Assembly: GCF_963675165.1 (NCBI RefSeq)
Contig: NC_087393.1
Location: 2,919,502 to 2,983,501 of the forward strand
Reading direction: 5' to 3'
DNA: 64,000 bases
Source: Halichondria panicea
Taxonomy: Eukaryota > Porifera > Demospongiae > Suberitida > Halichondriidae
Shown: positions 1 to 12,000 of the stretch, in pieces
Numbering within the stretch: position 1 is the first letter of the stretch
Layout of the letters: each line of letters begins with the position of its first letter
Program-made: the position numbers and the translations under genes
The notes under the pieces: generated by a model
Databases searched by the model: none
The model's input: the letters and a program-made list of their open reading frames with translations, nothing else
Told to the model about the DNA's origin: nothing

Positions 1-344
1 GCTGATTAGCGGCTAGCTATAAATGCGTCCTACTGTATAGAATGCATACGCTTCTTGTCATTCTTTATTTCCTTTAATTTTGTCAATCTTCGATCTGATT
101 GGTCAGGTCGGAATTCTGACCTGGCCAAAAAAGTTATGACCAAAGTGCTCAGACGGACTTTCCAAGTGCGGCTGATTCATGAGACAATGCATGCATATGC
201 TATGATAGCTAGCTATAGCTCCAGCAAGAAAAGTGAGAGACAAGCTACTGAGGCTACTTTTAGAGTGAGAAGGACTGCACATTTCAACTTCATGACTGAC
301 CACTTTATGCTATGGTCTGACATATGTCAGTCACTTGAAAAACG

Positions 345-566
345 TCACTGGGACCGGATGCCAATATAAATGTATAAATTTTTCTTAAGGAAGTTCTTCC
401 ATACGACAATGGGATCCGTTGGATCAGCACCAACCACATAATATAACAAACCCGGGTCCATTGACAATACAATTGTTGCAAGGGCTTTGTTCTTTCTCCC
501 CACAAACTTCGCCAAGGCACCTTTGTCTACAGGTGCCGCTTCTATAAGCTTTAGAGCTGGGCCCAT
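345..566 (-). pseudogene. Ty1/Copia gag (UBN2-type) fragment
   Basis: A 73-codon open stretch on the minus strand contains ALATIVLSMDPGLLYYVV followed by DPTDPIVVWKNF, the signature of Copia-type gag polyproteins (UBN2 family: short hydrophobic helix, DP-D-P, then VW). Only this part of gag is present. No protease, integrase or reverse transcriptase of the same element is visible nearby, and the frame decays towards the left. It is a truncated, non-functional remnant. The assignment is from motif memory, not from a search. Confidence 0.7.
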
Positions 567-639
567 AACCTGTTAGAATTCAGTTTATCAATCAGAATCG
601 ACAAGACTAAAATATGCGAGGGGTCCGCAACGGGCCAAA

Positions 640-790
640 ATTCTGTACGAGATTCTGGAATCTTAAAGATTCTAACGAGATTCCATTCAAGATTCCAAGA
701 TTCCTGAGATTCCATTCAAGATTTCTAGAAGATTTCAAGATTCCATTCAAGATTCCAAGATTCCAAGATTCCAGAAAGATTCCTACAAGA
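640..790. repeat. Short tandem repeat of GATTCCAAGATTCC units
   Basis: About 150 bases consist of degenerate repeats of a 7 to 20 base motif (GATTCCA, GATTCCATTCAA, GATTTCAAGATTCC). The phase drifts, as in a decayed minisatellite. Open frames on both strands here are by-products of the repeat. Confidence 0.85.
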
Positions 791-805
791 CTTTTGGCTA
801 GTCCT

Positions 806-894
806 GGGCGTGGCCTTTCAGAAGGTTGTGGGCCACGCCCTGATCTAGTCGATTGCCGCCGCCCTCCTTCCGGGCAACGGTAGAAGGCGGCGGC
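806..894. repeat. Pair of GC-rich inverted repeats
   Basis: Two hairpin-forming inverted repeats stand next to each other in otherwise AT-rich DNA. GGGCGTGGCC (806-815) pairs with GGCCACGCCC (831-840). GCCGCCGCCCTCCTTC (855-870) pairs with GAAGGCGGCGGC (883-894). They could be the end of an inverted-repeat element whose partner is not recognised. No function is claimed. Confidence 0.7.
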
Positions 895-1114
895 GCCTGA
901 CTTGCCCTGATCCACAAAGCTAGAACATGTACTAGATCCATAGCCATAGGCAGGCTAGACTATAGACATCTAGTATGAGCACTTATTATGATCAATATAA
1001 AATAATTATAAAGACTATACTTGTTGACTATAAAGTCATTGATTCTAACTACTTTATCGACACTTGGTGCAATATCATAATCCTTTCTTTTTTACTTTGG
1101 CGGTGTTGATGCAT

Positions 1115-1417
1115 CTACCAATCTTCACATCTGTCACAGCCTACCATTCCTTGGCCGTCATCTGCACATCGACAGTAGCAATAGACAGGGATTTTCAAAG
1201 TGCGTGCAGGTCCTGGTCTTTTTGTTTGGAAGACAGTAAAGAGATCCATTGTTTTTGTAGTGAAACACTTGTACAAGTGGTCCCTCATTTTCTGCTGGTC
1301 GGAACATGGATCTAGTCCATGTGCAATGCTGGTATATACAATATGCAGCTGCAAACAGTGCACAGTCATTTGGTTTGGGAGAGCTTTGTCCCTCGCTTTG
1401 TCCATCCTGTGATGCAT
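1115..1417 (-). pseudogene. Ulp1 protease C-terminus plus PHD finger, Ginger-like remnant
   Basis: Read on the minus strand, one frame gives NDCALFAAAYCIYQH, the cysteine-nucleophile segment of a C48/Ulp1 protease. After a frame change the other gives KMRDHLYKCFTTKTMDLF followed by YCYCRCADDGQGMVGCDRC, the first half of a PHD finger. The same order (NCGLFAIAAAYHAL, then KMRPHLVRCFENEKL, then YCPC..MVQCDTC) occurs in the intact Ginger1 protein at 50457-51013, so this is a diverged, frameshifted remnant of a related transposase. The PHD is cut off after its fourth zinc ligand. The histidine and aspartate region of the protease is not recognisable; tandem repeats occupy that side. Confidence 0.7.
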
Positions 1418-1955
1418 AATTACAATTTTTCATGTACACTGGTATACTGCAGGTCAGACTCACCGGCACAATAAGCTCACTACCATTAAGATGAGAAGAG
1501 GAGCCTTGTCCCTCGCTTCGTCCATCCTGTGATGCATATACAAACTTTCATGAGAACAATTATTACGGGTACTGCATACCACCATAAACTCACTCTCATT
1601 AAGAGTGGACAGTTTGGACTTGGAGCCTTGTCCCTCGCTTCATCCGTCCTGTGATGCATAGATCTATATAATTATAATTATGCAACTTTCAACTATAAAT
1701 TATTACGCTGGTACTGCATCAGACTCACTCAACCATAAGCTCACTCTCGGCATTAAGAGTGGGCAGTTTGGAGCTGATTTTGGGAGAACTTTGTCATCAC
1801 TTTGCTGTTCAGCCTGCATATATACAAATTTTCATGACTTAATAATAATAATTATTATGCTGGTTAAACTCACCTTAATCTCTTTAGGAATCGTCTATAA
1901 TCTGCACACAGAGCTGCGGATTCTCATGGAGAGAGAGATGTAAATAGCAGCTGAG
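1381..1955. repeat. Four diverged tandem repeats, about 120-170 bp each
   Basis: Four copies begin with GAGC(T/C)TTGTCCCTCGCTT or a variant (near 1381, 1501, 1623 and 1785) and continue through CCTGTGATGCAT, an A/T-rich stretch and ACCATAA(A/G)CTCACT. Copy length varies through AT-rich insertions. The first copy overlaps the Ulp1 remnant, so the array probably arose by duplication of the segment next to it. Confidence 0.7.
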
Positions 1956-2249
1956 CATGCAACCGTAGCCTCGATAATCGGCCTGGTCTCGAGAAGTCCA
2001 CAATAGAATGACTGAGAGTGTACTTTTCAAACATGCTCTAGCAAAGAAGAGACTTTGTCTAGCTTCTGTAAGATGAAAAGTATACTATTGCACGTAGTAC
2101 ATGCTCCTCAAAAATCAGACCTTAACTAGCATAAAATCGAAAGTTGTATTCCTAGCCATAAAAAAACGACAAAATGCAGTATTTCGAGCATAGTCATGCA
2201 GGTACATGCACAACAAATTTCAGATCTTAACTCAAAGAAATAAGCTACA

Positions 2250-2335
2250 GTAGAACCTCGATTATCCGGACACCTTGGTTCCAGAAGCAGGCCGGATAAG
2301 TGAATATGTTAGCCTAAGTTGAGTTGACTGCACTA
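2250..2335. repeat. pogo/Tigger-like terminal sequence (single end)
   Basis: The string CAGTAGAACCTCGATTATCC followed by GGACACC matches the terminal inverted repeat style of Tigger/pogo elements (CAGTAGA.CCTCG.T.ATCCGG). Related sequence occurs at 19940-20295 and 34231-34510. Only one end is recognised here. Confidence 0.5.
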
Positions 2336-2617
2336 TAGTGCTGTGCAACCTTTTCTTATAGCGGCTGTTCGCCTAAAACTTTACTGGAATGTCCCTTTTT
2401 ACTGGGTGTGGTCTCACAGACTGGGCGTGTTATGTCTCGAGAAAACACAACTTTCTTATTTTGAGCGAGTTACCCGGCAAAATAGCCTAGTTTAAAGGGC
2501 GTAACGCGGATAGTTTTCGAGGTTTTACTGCAGATTCAATGTAAAATGATCACGTGAACTGCTTCCGTTACCAATCCCTCTTCCTCTTCATGATATAGCA
2601 TACTAACGTTACATAGT

Positions 2618-3600
2618 GGCAGCGGTGGGATACAAGGAGGTCCAAGAAACAGTGTAGACTACAGCTATAAGCCGTAGACACCGAATACTAAGAAAGACAA
2701 TGGCTGCTGGTGGTTACATGCTACCACCACCCACAGCGTTGGAAATACACGATGCACAAGCCAGAGAGCGGTGGAGAAGATTCAAGGCAGCCTGGAGCAA
2801 CTACTCTATAGCCACGACATTGAACACCAAATATGAGTCAGTCCAGGTGGCTACACTGTTGACAGTGATTGGCGAGGAAGCACGAGAGATCTACTCGATG
2901 TTCACCTGGGACACTGATGGTGATTCAACGCTCATAAACTGAGTGTTAGAAAAATTCCAGGCGTACTGCGAACCATACCAATCGAGCGATATAAGTTTAA
3001 CCGCAGAACACAAGAAGCCACAGAAGCATACGATCACTACCGGACAGTATTGAGGAGGTTTGTCAGCTGAGTGTACAATAACACCAAACGAAATACTGAG
3101 AGATCGTTTGGTCTTTGGCATACGAGATGCCAAGGTGCGTGAGAGACTACTACGAGAGTTGAATCTCACTTTACAAAAAACTGATGAAATTTGCCGAGCA
3201 GCCAAAAGTACATCACAACAACTGAAGCTAGTAGAACCTCAAGAGATAGCAATACACTCAGTCAGAAAAACAACGGAGGTGGATGTGTGGACGAAAACAC
3301 TCATTCCGTACAAAAGACCTATATAGCATTTGGTAAGACCTGTAACAAATGCCACAAGCCAAATGAAGTGTCGCTCTATCAGACAAGTGGAAGAACAATA
3401 CAGTGAAGACAAAGTTTACCACACAAGTGCTCTAGCACATGATCCCGACGAGAGTGTAAACTTCATGGCGGTTTCAAGCTGACATAGGAGCCTAGTGCAA
3501 TGTAATATATACCAGTGGACGTGTACAAGTAAGTCGCAAAAGACCCATACCTAAAGAACATCACAAAAACCACAGGCAAGATAGTATAGCCTATGGCGGT
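2618..3600 (+). pseudogene. Ty3/Gypsy gag remnant
   Basis: An open frame from 2700 starts MAAGGYMLPPPTALEIHD and runs 80 codons to a stop, continuing in broken frames. From about 3084 the protein reads EILRDRLVFGIRDAKVRERL and then TDEICRAAKSTSQQLK, the classic capsid C-terminus of Ty3/Gypsy gag. Before it, TGGCAGCGGTGGGAT at about 2619 sits where a primer-binding site would be, so the 5' LTR may end near 2618. A clean CCHC knuckle was not located. Stops and frame changes make it non-functional. Confidence 0.8.
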
Positions 3601-4008
3601 TCGACTCTCCCAGTGGTTGGAAAGATAATCCTTAGTGTTCGAAGGGGAGAAGCGAAGCACCGTATAGACTGTAAGCTAGTAGACGGAATTCAGATGCAAC
3701 AGAAAGCGTGCATAGGTATGAACGTGGTTACGTACCTAGACAATGATTCATTGAACAAACCAAATACGGGTGGAGCCTCTGTATATGCAGTAAACACCGG
3801 AAAACAACCTGTTACACAAACGGAACTGATCGAACTGTACCCCCAAGTGTTTAAGGAAGGAGAGTACCACATACGGATTGAAGTACAAAGAGAACATTAC
3901 GCCCTACCAACAATTGAGGAAATTGCAACACGCTTATATGGAGCAAAGTGTTTTGTTCAGGGCTGTACTACTATAAATATAGCTGGAACAACCCATGTAG
4001 TAGATTAG
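3601..4008 (+). pseudogene. Ty3/Gypsy pol remnant: protease end fused to start of reverse transcriptase
   Basis: The frame contains STLPVVGKIILSVRRGEAKH and the following strand typical of the retropepsin C-terminus, then a linker and TELIELYPQVFKEGEYHIRI, the conserved stretch before reverse transcriptase. PTIEEIATRLYGAKCF is the first conserved RT block (normally PTIEE...L.GAK.F). The rest of RT, RNase H and most of the integrase are missing. The element has lost its central pol region between here and 4639. Confidence 0.75.
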
Positions 4009-4364
4009 AAACGCATCACATGCACCAATGTAGGTAGAGAATAAGAGTCTGTCTGGCAAGTCTGCTCGAGATTCTGAGATAGCTAATGGGAATGCATCGG
4101 TTGGTACAATCCTACTTACGATTTTCATTATTAGTCAGGAGATCATTTGCTAAGCTTTATTTTGGACCTCAAGATCATTTTTTCAGCGTTCAAGCCAATC
4201 AAGTGAGCATACATAACAACATAAGCTTTCCGTGGTACTTTATAGTTTGGATGGTGTATTTTGAAAGTTAGGGTGAGTTGTTTGCAGGCCGCGCAGACTC
4301 AATACCTTCTTAGGAAAATACCGGGCTACTTCTCATGCAAATACAGGCTCTACTCCTAGTGAAT

Positions 4365-4625
4365 TATTATGCCTAGAGGCGTAGCCGCACGAGGGATACG
4401 GTAAAGCTGACTGTGTGTGTGTCTGTGTGTGTGTGTCTGTTCCAGCTGTAACTGCTCAACGGTTGCAATGCGACGAAAACTAACAGCTTCTATAGGCTTC
4501 TAGCCACGTTCTCTTGGATTTTAATTCGTGGATTAGCAAACTAAAGCTTCTTTCTCGAGTTATGGCTAGTTTGACTCACATTGAAGGCTGTTGCAGTCTC
4601 TTTAGAATCTTTCATTTCTATAGCA
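4365..4625 (+). repeat. Dispersed repeat family R1, copy 1
   Basis: This copy starts near GCGTAGCCGCACGAGGGATA, passes through a (TG)n run and CAGCTGTAACTGCTCAACGG, and continues to GTGGATTAGCAAACTAAAGC and GGCTGTTGCAGTCTCTT. Copies with the same order are at 12510-12800 and 42465-42850 (plus) and 16905-17125 and 18955-19285 (minus). It interrupts the Gypsy remnant, so it inserted later. No protein is encoded; it is probably a non-autonomous transposon. Confidence 0.8.
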
Positions 4626-4638
4626 AACAGTACGAAAT

Positions 4639-4910
4639 TTGCTGAAACCTGAAATTGAGATCACTGTCCAAAACAAACAACTCCAGCAAAATGACAAGCA
4701 TATTCTAAACTTAGAATATTTGAAGAAGGTGCTAGCTAGGAAATGGATGTCTGGAGAAATTGTTCGTGTATTAGGACCAGCGATGTTTAAGGTTAAACTC
4801 ACTAAGAGTTTTTCACAAGTGAAATAGACACTAGCTCCAGAAGTATACCTGAGGCACCTCCTAATAACTCACCTCCTATGCACATGTACAAGGAAAACGT
4901 ACCCACAACG
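4639..4910 (+). pseudogene. Ty3/Gypsy integrase C-terminal fragment
   Basis: The translated string ARKWMSGEIVRVLGPAMFKV resembles the chromatin-facing SH3-like end of Gypsy integrases (RKW.PG.I....GP..Y.V). After a stop it continues as APEVYLRHLL, matching the W.RH.DHL ending. This is the 3' end of the same element as the gag and pol remnants upstream. Confidence 0.6.
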
Positions 4911-4960
4911 AGACCCGGTGACCGGTTGAACGACTTATGTATGGTTAAACTTATAAGCGA

Positions 4961-5185
4961 ATGTGGTAACCTGATGTATTATGTTACCACAATAATTATG
5001 GACTAAGAACTATCTTAGATAGCTTATGATTTATCGTAAACAGTAACTGTCACCCTCTGTGTCAGTTGTATATAGTCCTTATTTAGTAGCGTTCTAGAAA
5101 CTTCTCCTGTGGTTTTTTTTGTTGTTGTATAAATAGCCTGTGTGTATTTTGTGCATCAGAGTTCTTAATAATTTCTACGACATCA
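4961..5185 (+). repeat. Probable partial 3' LTR of the Gypsy remnant
   Basis: Downstream of the integrase remnant a segment begins TGTGGTAACCTGATG and soon gives GTTACCACA, a short inverted repeat. It carries a TATA-like TATAAATAG at about 5130, as expected of an LTR promoter. Its right border is unclear and no matching 5' LTR was found by eye before 2618. Confidence 0.4.
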
Positions 5186-6010
5186 CATCTACTGATTCTT
5201 ACTTTCCCCTACACGGAGGCGCTCCTCCTCTTCACCCCCAACCGGGGACCCCCCTCGGGACTATACTTGCTGGCAGCTGCTGCAAAAATTCAACCCCCGG
5301 CTGTCCTATACCTGCACACTTTCGGCACCGACGACCTCAAACCGACTGGGCGCCCTGCCCCCCTTAAGACTACCCATCTCAGGCATCTCGATCGGTCTGG
5401 GTGGAAAAAATTTCCCCCATGACTGCTTTAATGGTTCAACGCTTTCCAGAGAAACACCGGAGTGAAGTGGCCACTTTCGCATGCACGAGTCATGTCCACA
5501 GCCTCACCGCTGGCGGGAAGTTGCTCAGAATATTAACTCATTCTCTATAATTATGAATTAAGTTGTTGTGTTCGTTACGAGATCTAGCTCCTTATGTAAA
5601 TTCATTTTGGTACATACCATCCAATAATTATATACGAATAGGGTCCCCCAAACACTGTGTGCTTAATGTTATAACCACGGGGGGCCCCTCTCAGGACTCC
5701 ACCAAAATCTAACCACAGTCACATCACCCTCGACCTCTAGTGCGACAGAGTCCAGGGGGCATGTGACACCAACTTAGACTCGGTACTGTTAAAATGTTAA
5801 TAATATCTGCGCTCCCGGTATGACACTCTAGTTATTGCAACACTCTTGCGACTATAATTATAGTTCACCAGTTTAACTGGTGTTAACAGCATTAATAAAT
5901 AACTAAAAGCACATGTGTAGATCAATAATTTTTTCACAGTAATTTTGCATGTCCTTGTTTTAATCATCTAGAATGCCAGAGGGGAAACTGCCCCCCCCCC
6001 AACATTCATT
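5186..6010. other. Intergenic stretch without recognised gene
   Basis: No conserved coding signal was recognised. The stretch contains C-rich low-complexity DNA (5220-5410), a poly-C run near 5990 and AT-rich DNA. The 75-codon open frame at 5140-5367 is proline-rich, compositional and not convincing. Confidence 0.5.
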
Positions 6011-6016
6011 TTTATT
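6011..6016 (-). promoter_or_regulatory. Poly(A) signal AATAAA of VPS16
   Basis: TTTATT on the plus strand is AATAAA on the minus strand, about 60 bases past the VPS16 stop codon and well placed for 3' end formation. Confidence 0.6.
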
Positions 6017-6077
6017 AACCTTACACTATAATAATCACACACACACAGTGTTTTCAAATATAAAAGGTTATCACTTT

Positions 6078-9000
6078 CTATTTGTAACCCAATCTGACTT
6101 TCAGATTTTTAATGTGTTCCACTAGTTCATGCTGCCTGGCTGCCTTGATAAGTACATTCTCCAGTTGGTCAATCCTTTTGTTTTGAAAAGCGGTATCAGC
6201 AGCCTTCTGGAGGTCTCTGGAGAATGTTACACCAAAATAATAACATTAATATAATAATCACAGCTTGCTTGTAAAACTTACTCAATCTTCATGTACATGT
6301 CAAAACGGTTCTCAGGAGCAATACGACCAACATATTTGCTAGCCTCTCTACGGTTTCCATGTTTCAGGCATGCCTCGGCAAATGGCTGTAACACAGTCAA
6401 CACTGATTGAGGTGATTATGTTCTATGGCTCACCTCATAGCTTATAGGTGACTTCTTTTGCTTAGAAAATTTCTCAAGCTCATCATATTCTCCGATAACA
6501 GCCAGTCCTCTAACTTTAGCCCACCAATACCTGTGCAGGATCCATAATCTGTTTTTTCCATACACAAAAAAGCCTTACAGCTGGTCGGACATTTTGAATT
6601 CTTTGCGAAGTTGCTCAGCAATTCTTGGTTGCCTGTTCTTGATACACTGTAATTGAGGATTATATGTAATGTACGTGCGTGCACACAGTAAATCTGTCAT
6701 GATATCATTACGTCACATAATCTAGGTGGCCTATGTTATAGAAACAGTTGTACAGAACATTTCAGTGATGATTAATTTTTGCCTCAGGGCATACGGCGAT
6801 CTGTTTCTGTGCTCGGTTAACCATAGACACAACTGTAGTAACCACATCTATGCTCTGGTACAACACTTTGGTTACTAGTGGGATGGTTTCAGGCCCATCT
6901 GTGTACATTCAATGTAAAAGCATCACGTGAACTTCCCCCGTTGCCAATCCCTTTCTCTTCTATCTATGGTCAAATAATGTTTTTAAGCCATAGAATTTTA
7001 TAATAGCTACAACTTCTCTATGATTGCAATGGAGTACAGCTAAGTGATTCTATAAGCTTCTAGCAATGCTACCGTATAGCAGGTAATTTTCGTGGTTCAG
7101 CAATATTGAGACATTTCGTGGGTATTTTCGTGGTTGCTGCTTGGATTGTAGGTAAAGGTAGGCAAGGTCGCGAGTAAAATTTGTGGTCAGACCTCCAACC
7201 ACGAAAACCACGAATATTACCCGCTATACGGTATTTGTTTTTGTTAGCATAGTCTTCCTTTGATCTTAGTATACAAAAAACTAAGTTCTTTGTTTAGTTA
7301 ATGGTGTGTTCTAGTTGGGGTGGTGAGGGCAAGATATCACAACAGCACTGACTTGTATCTCTGCTTCTGAGCAAAATTGGCAAAACAATATTTGACTGTC
7401 CTTAAATGAAAGCACCGCAGGTGCTGATGCCTCAGTGGAGATGCCAAAGCTACATAACATAAAGCTTAATTTTATACACGTGATGAACATTGTTTAATTT
7501 GCATGCTGCATGCAAACTCAAAGAGTGGGCAATGATCGACAACCATGATTGTTGTTAAAAATCATCGATGCCAAAGTTCAAGTCTAAAATTATTAAATGG
7601 CTGCTGATAATGGCTGCCACATGCGCACCGAGGCATAAATAGTATTAAGTTTACGGACACAAAAACTAGGCTAGAAATTGACTGTAAGAGAGACCTTAAG
7701 AGAGACCTTAATGAGCTAAGGTCAAGTAGTTCCAGCCTCTTCAGTGTGAGCTCAGTAAGAAAACAGAGGAGGTTGGATATGCGTCACAATGTGCATGCGC
7801 GGAGAATGAAGATATACGGAAACGTACTACCACCCTAGCTTAGAAAGACTGCAACTGATCGTAGCACTCTATACTAGTAAATACTCAGTGACACTAGAAA
7901 GTGAGTAGCATAGTCATACTAGAAGCAGCAAAGTTTGAGTTGTTGCTGCACCTCCCTTTGAAGTAGCAGGTATAGAGCAAATATAGAGCAAACAGGACTA
8001 ATACAAGTGCAAGAGTTTGGTAAACATGGCAAACTGACCTCTGTACTTATCAAAAAAAGGATTGAGGTACATGTACCCAAGATGATAGGGCAAAACCACT
8101 CAGCAGAGCAGACGACTTGTGTCTTCGATGTCCGACTCTTACCACACCGTTGAGTAGCAATAGTCTATGGACAAGTTTTGCTACGCACTCTTCTGAAAAG
8201 CCTTTAATGTAAGGTTAGCCTTCCCTGTGTACCTACAATTCTAACATGTTTGCATTAATTTTGCTGCATGCACAGAGAGGTAAATTGATCGATCATGATT
8301 GTTTATGCCAGAAGTCTAAAATTAATGGCTGCTGAGCCTTTGCAGCTCTTCTCACTCTTGCAGCTACCAATAGCTAGCATTATAGTGCAGAGCTAACTAT
8401 ACTCGGTAGAGTAGCAACACTTCATGGCATGGACAAGTTTTGCTTCGCACTCTTCTGAAAGGCTGCAAAGGTATCATTATTCTTCAAATCTACGAATAAA
8501 AAAAACTGGACTTGAAGCCTATAGAAACTCCTACTTGCACTACATCGAACCTTGAGCAGCAGACACACAGGACACACACACAAATACACTGCCGTATACC
8601 TCGCTTGCGCATAAGGCAAAAAATGTGCCAATACCATTGTGTAGGTGAATGAACTAGAGCACTGAAGTGCAAACCCTCGGCTGGTGACATGATTATAAAG
8701 AAACCAGAAGAACTAGGTAGTTGTATGACTGAGCTGTCAGCACAGCACTACAGACTAGGGAACTGAAACATTTGAGAACAGAGTTTTAGTTGTACATAGA
8801 TATTCGTACCATGATGTGCTCCGACACTAAGGAATATCCATTGAAATTCTCAGGATACTCCAGGGTACAAATCCCGGTACATTGGCTGTGGTCAGCCTAA
8901 AGCCCGGAGCCACTCTTTTATAGAACACTACTGTGACACACCAGTCTGCCCTAAGACCCCCAAGTTTTCAGTATTTGCAAGACAAGACAGGAAATACATA

Positions 9001-12000
9001 CCACAAGTATTTTAATGGTATTCATAAGGATGACATCACAAAAACATTGTTTTAATGAAATTCATAATTATATAATGAGATTCATAATGATGCACCCTAC
9101 AACTCTGTCAGATTGTAGTGAAGGGTGATTTTTTCTGAATTTCCAAAGCTCATAACACAGACCATTTACTGAACTAGAACTTGTTACTAGGAGATAAATT
9201 AGTTCAATATGGAATGTATTGACTCAGCAAGTTTGGACTGGATTGAGATAGTGTGAACAGCTTGCGCACACTCTCAAAGTTAGCTCATTCTGAATAATCT
9301 CTGTGGTTGGTGAAACTCATGGCTGCATATCTCCAGATGTGAATGGAACCAGAGACTGCCTAAAGGATCAACTAGTGCATCTGATGCATGTGCATGCTTA
9401 GCAGCAAGCTAGAAGGCTTGAAGTCATTCATGAAGTGTTCTATGCTATTGCCAAGTTGTGTATTTATTTCAAAGTTTGTGTAACTGCTTTGCAAACACCA
9501 TTCATTTGTATGGCATTTACCTTGAATATGTTGTAATTTAGATCCTTTTGATTTGATCAACCAATTTTTAGCTTGCTACGTTGATGGTGAACAGCTTGCT
9601 CAAACTCTCGAACTTTCCGCAATCGTTTTCACAACTTAATGCCAGTTTGACCCAAATTCATATTTTAAAGTGTTTATCGTATGTTAAACTGTCTTCTTAT
9701 TACATATTTCAACTTAGATAGCTCTAAAAACCTTTACTTTTATCAGAAACAAAGAAAAACTGTTCTCATTAATATATTCATGAGGCAACTTATAGCACTT
9801 CCTGTCTTACAACATTTGGGGTCTTAGGGCAGACTGCACTTGGATCACATTGTGAAGATCAATTCTTCAGTATCCAATCAGATTCACTAAAACTACCGAC
9901 CACATTGGAACTGGGTTGTCTGCAGTTGTAAATGTGGTTTGTCAAGTGCAAGCACACTCACACAAAAGAGTGTTTACTACTACTCAGTTGTAAATGGGTT
10001 GCTTCTATAGTGTGTTCTCCTGTATGTGGATATCTGTGTGAAATGTTATTGTACTACCTCGTGCAGTTGTATGTATTCCCTCGGGGGAATACATGAAACT
10101 GCCCTCGGTAGTACGAATCCAATACACCCTTGATATCCATGGTACAACTATTACTAGCCTCCTTCACCGGCCTTGGAAAGAAGGCCTGCTATCGACTGCT
10201 TGCGCATGTGCCAAATTATTGGATTTTTTCCCCGTAAATATTTCTATAATACTATAATATTGGATTTTTTCCCGTAAATATTCCTATAATACTGGATTAC
10301 ATCAGAGAAAATATCCTAAAAGTCATACACAGAGCTATATAGCTAGCTAGCTAGAAACAGAGCTGTGTAGGTTTGTTGTACTGCTATTTTCTTCTGATAG
10401 AATCAGTAGCAGTAGTATAGTAGACTTTCACCAAAGTTAGTGTTAAATGGGCGTGGCCTGTCCATATAGGCTCTTATCAGCCGTCACTCTTTTCAGACGA
10501 TCGTCATCCACACTGTTGCAGTCTCTAAGGGTAGCTATCAGGGAATGCTATCCGATGGGCTAGAAACCTTCAATCGAACTTTCTATCTACTTCCTTCAAT
10601 CCACTTCGTTTTACTGAGCATAAACGATGTTATCCAAAGCCCCCAGATACCGGGGGGATATTAGCGCAAGCAGTCGATACCAGGCCCAACTTCTCTAGCG
10701 GGAAGTGCGGCCTGGGATCGAGGCTAAACTATTACATGCACTGTGCATGGACTAGGATCACATGCAGCAAAGAAGCCTGGAGTCTCAGACACTGGCATGT
10801 AGGACAGTGCACTCTGGGAGCTTGTCTCTTATACTCTGATACAGACTGTAATGGAGTCTCACATCAGCATGCTCTCCAGTCATTGCCCACACATCCACCT
10901 CATTGTGAGACAGGACATAGCCAATCCAGAGAAGTATGCATGGCTCCTGGAGTAGGATCCCAGAGTCAGCTAACAGACACAACATCCAGCCACAATTAAT
11001 TCTAGCTTTCTATTGTTCTCCATTGTTCCTGCATGGTACGGGATCACTTCAGCTGTAAATATGAGGAGTACCTCGAATAAAGGCCGTGTGTAGCTAGCTA
11101 GCTAGCTGCCAAGCTTCTTATCGCATTTATACAACAACGAAGCTTTAATATCGCAATCTGCCACATTTAATAACTTGCTGTTTGGAGGCTATACATGCTG
11201 TAAACGCAGTGCTAAGGCATCCAGGTGAGTAGATTCACATGTCACACATAAACAAACCAACCGACTACTATACCTGCGGCCGCCCACGCGCGCCTTGGGT
11301 AATAATTATAAGCTACAACATATCCAAATAATTCTTGCACATGAACTTCATGTTCATGACGTTGTAACGGATTGGAGCTATGCTCTTGTCTGATATATGT
11401 CATGATCGATGCATATAAGTGAAACAACACGTTTGTATGGGCACTCCCCTTCATGTACTCCTGAACTTAAAATGGCTGACTCCAAGGAAAAGCTTTCAGT
11501 AGCCTGTTTTAACTTTTGTGCAACCCTGCATATAGTCAAGTAGCTAATCTATCTATTAAAAGTGTCTATTCGAGCGATAAAATGACTACTGCGTTTCAAC
11601 TGGACGGACTTCCAGCTCATTCTAGCCAGGGATACAAAAGAAAGGGGATTGGAAACGACAATTTTTGCGTGAAACACTCCACGTTATAGGGCGTGGCTAA
11701 AACTACAAAGGATTATATTTATAGTCAGCATGCTCATTACCTGTCTTGACTGCTCTACAATGTGCTGTACATAGAAACAGTGAAATTGATCATTTTAATG
11801 TTAAAAAGTAAAGAGAAGTTAGCTCTAAAAAGTCGACTAAGCCATGCAGCCACTATTACTAGACAAGTAAATGCTATGCAAGAAGAAATAGCCTTTACTA
11901 TGAAGTCATAGGAGGGACAGGCCCGTGGTGTGTCTAAAAGTATACTAAAGCAGTTTGAAGGACTATACTGCAAACGTTTATGAACAGTACAGCTTATTTA

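Noticed and set aside
607-915. 102-codon minus and 89-codon plus frames
   Set aside because: Both translate the GATTCCA tandem repeat and the GC-rich hairpins; composition explains them.
5140-5367. 75-codon proline-rich frame
   Set aside because: C-rich local composition; no conserved motif and no splice or start context.
10736-10999. Overlapping 87-codon plus and 66-codon minus frames in VPS16 intron 21
   Set aside because: No domain recognised, and both strands are open over the same stretch by chance.
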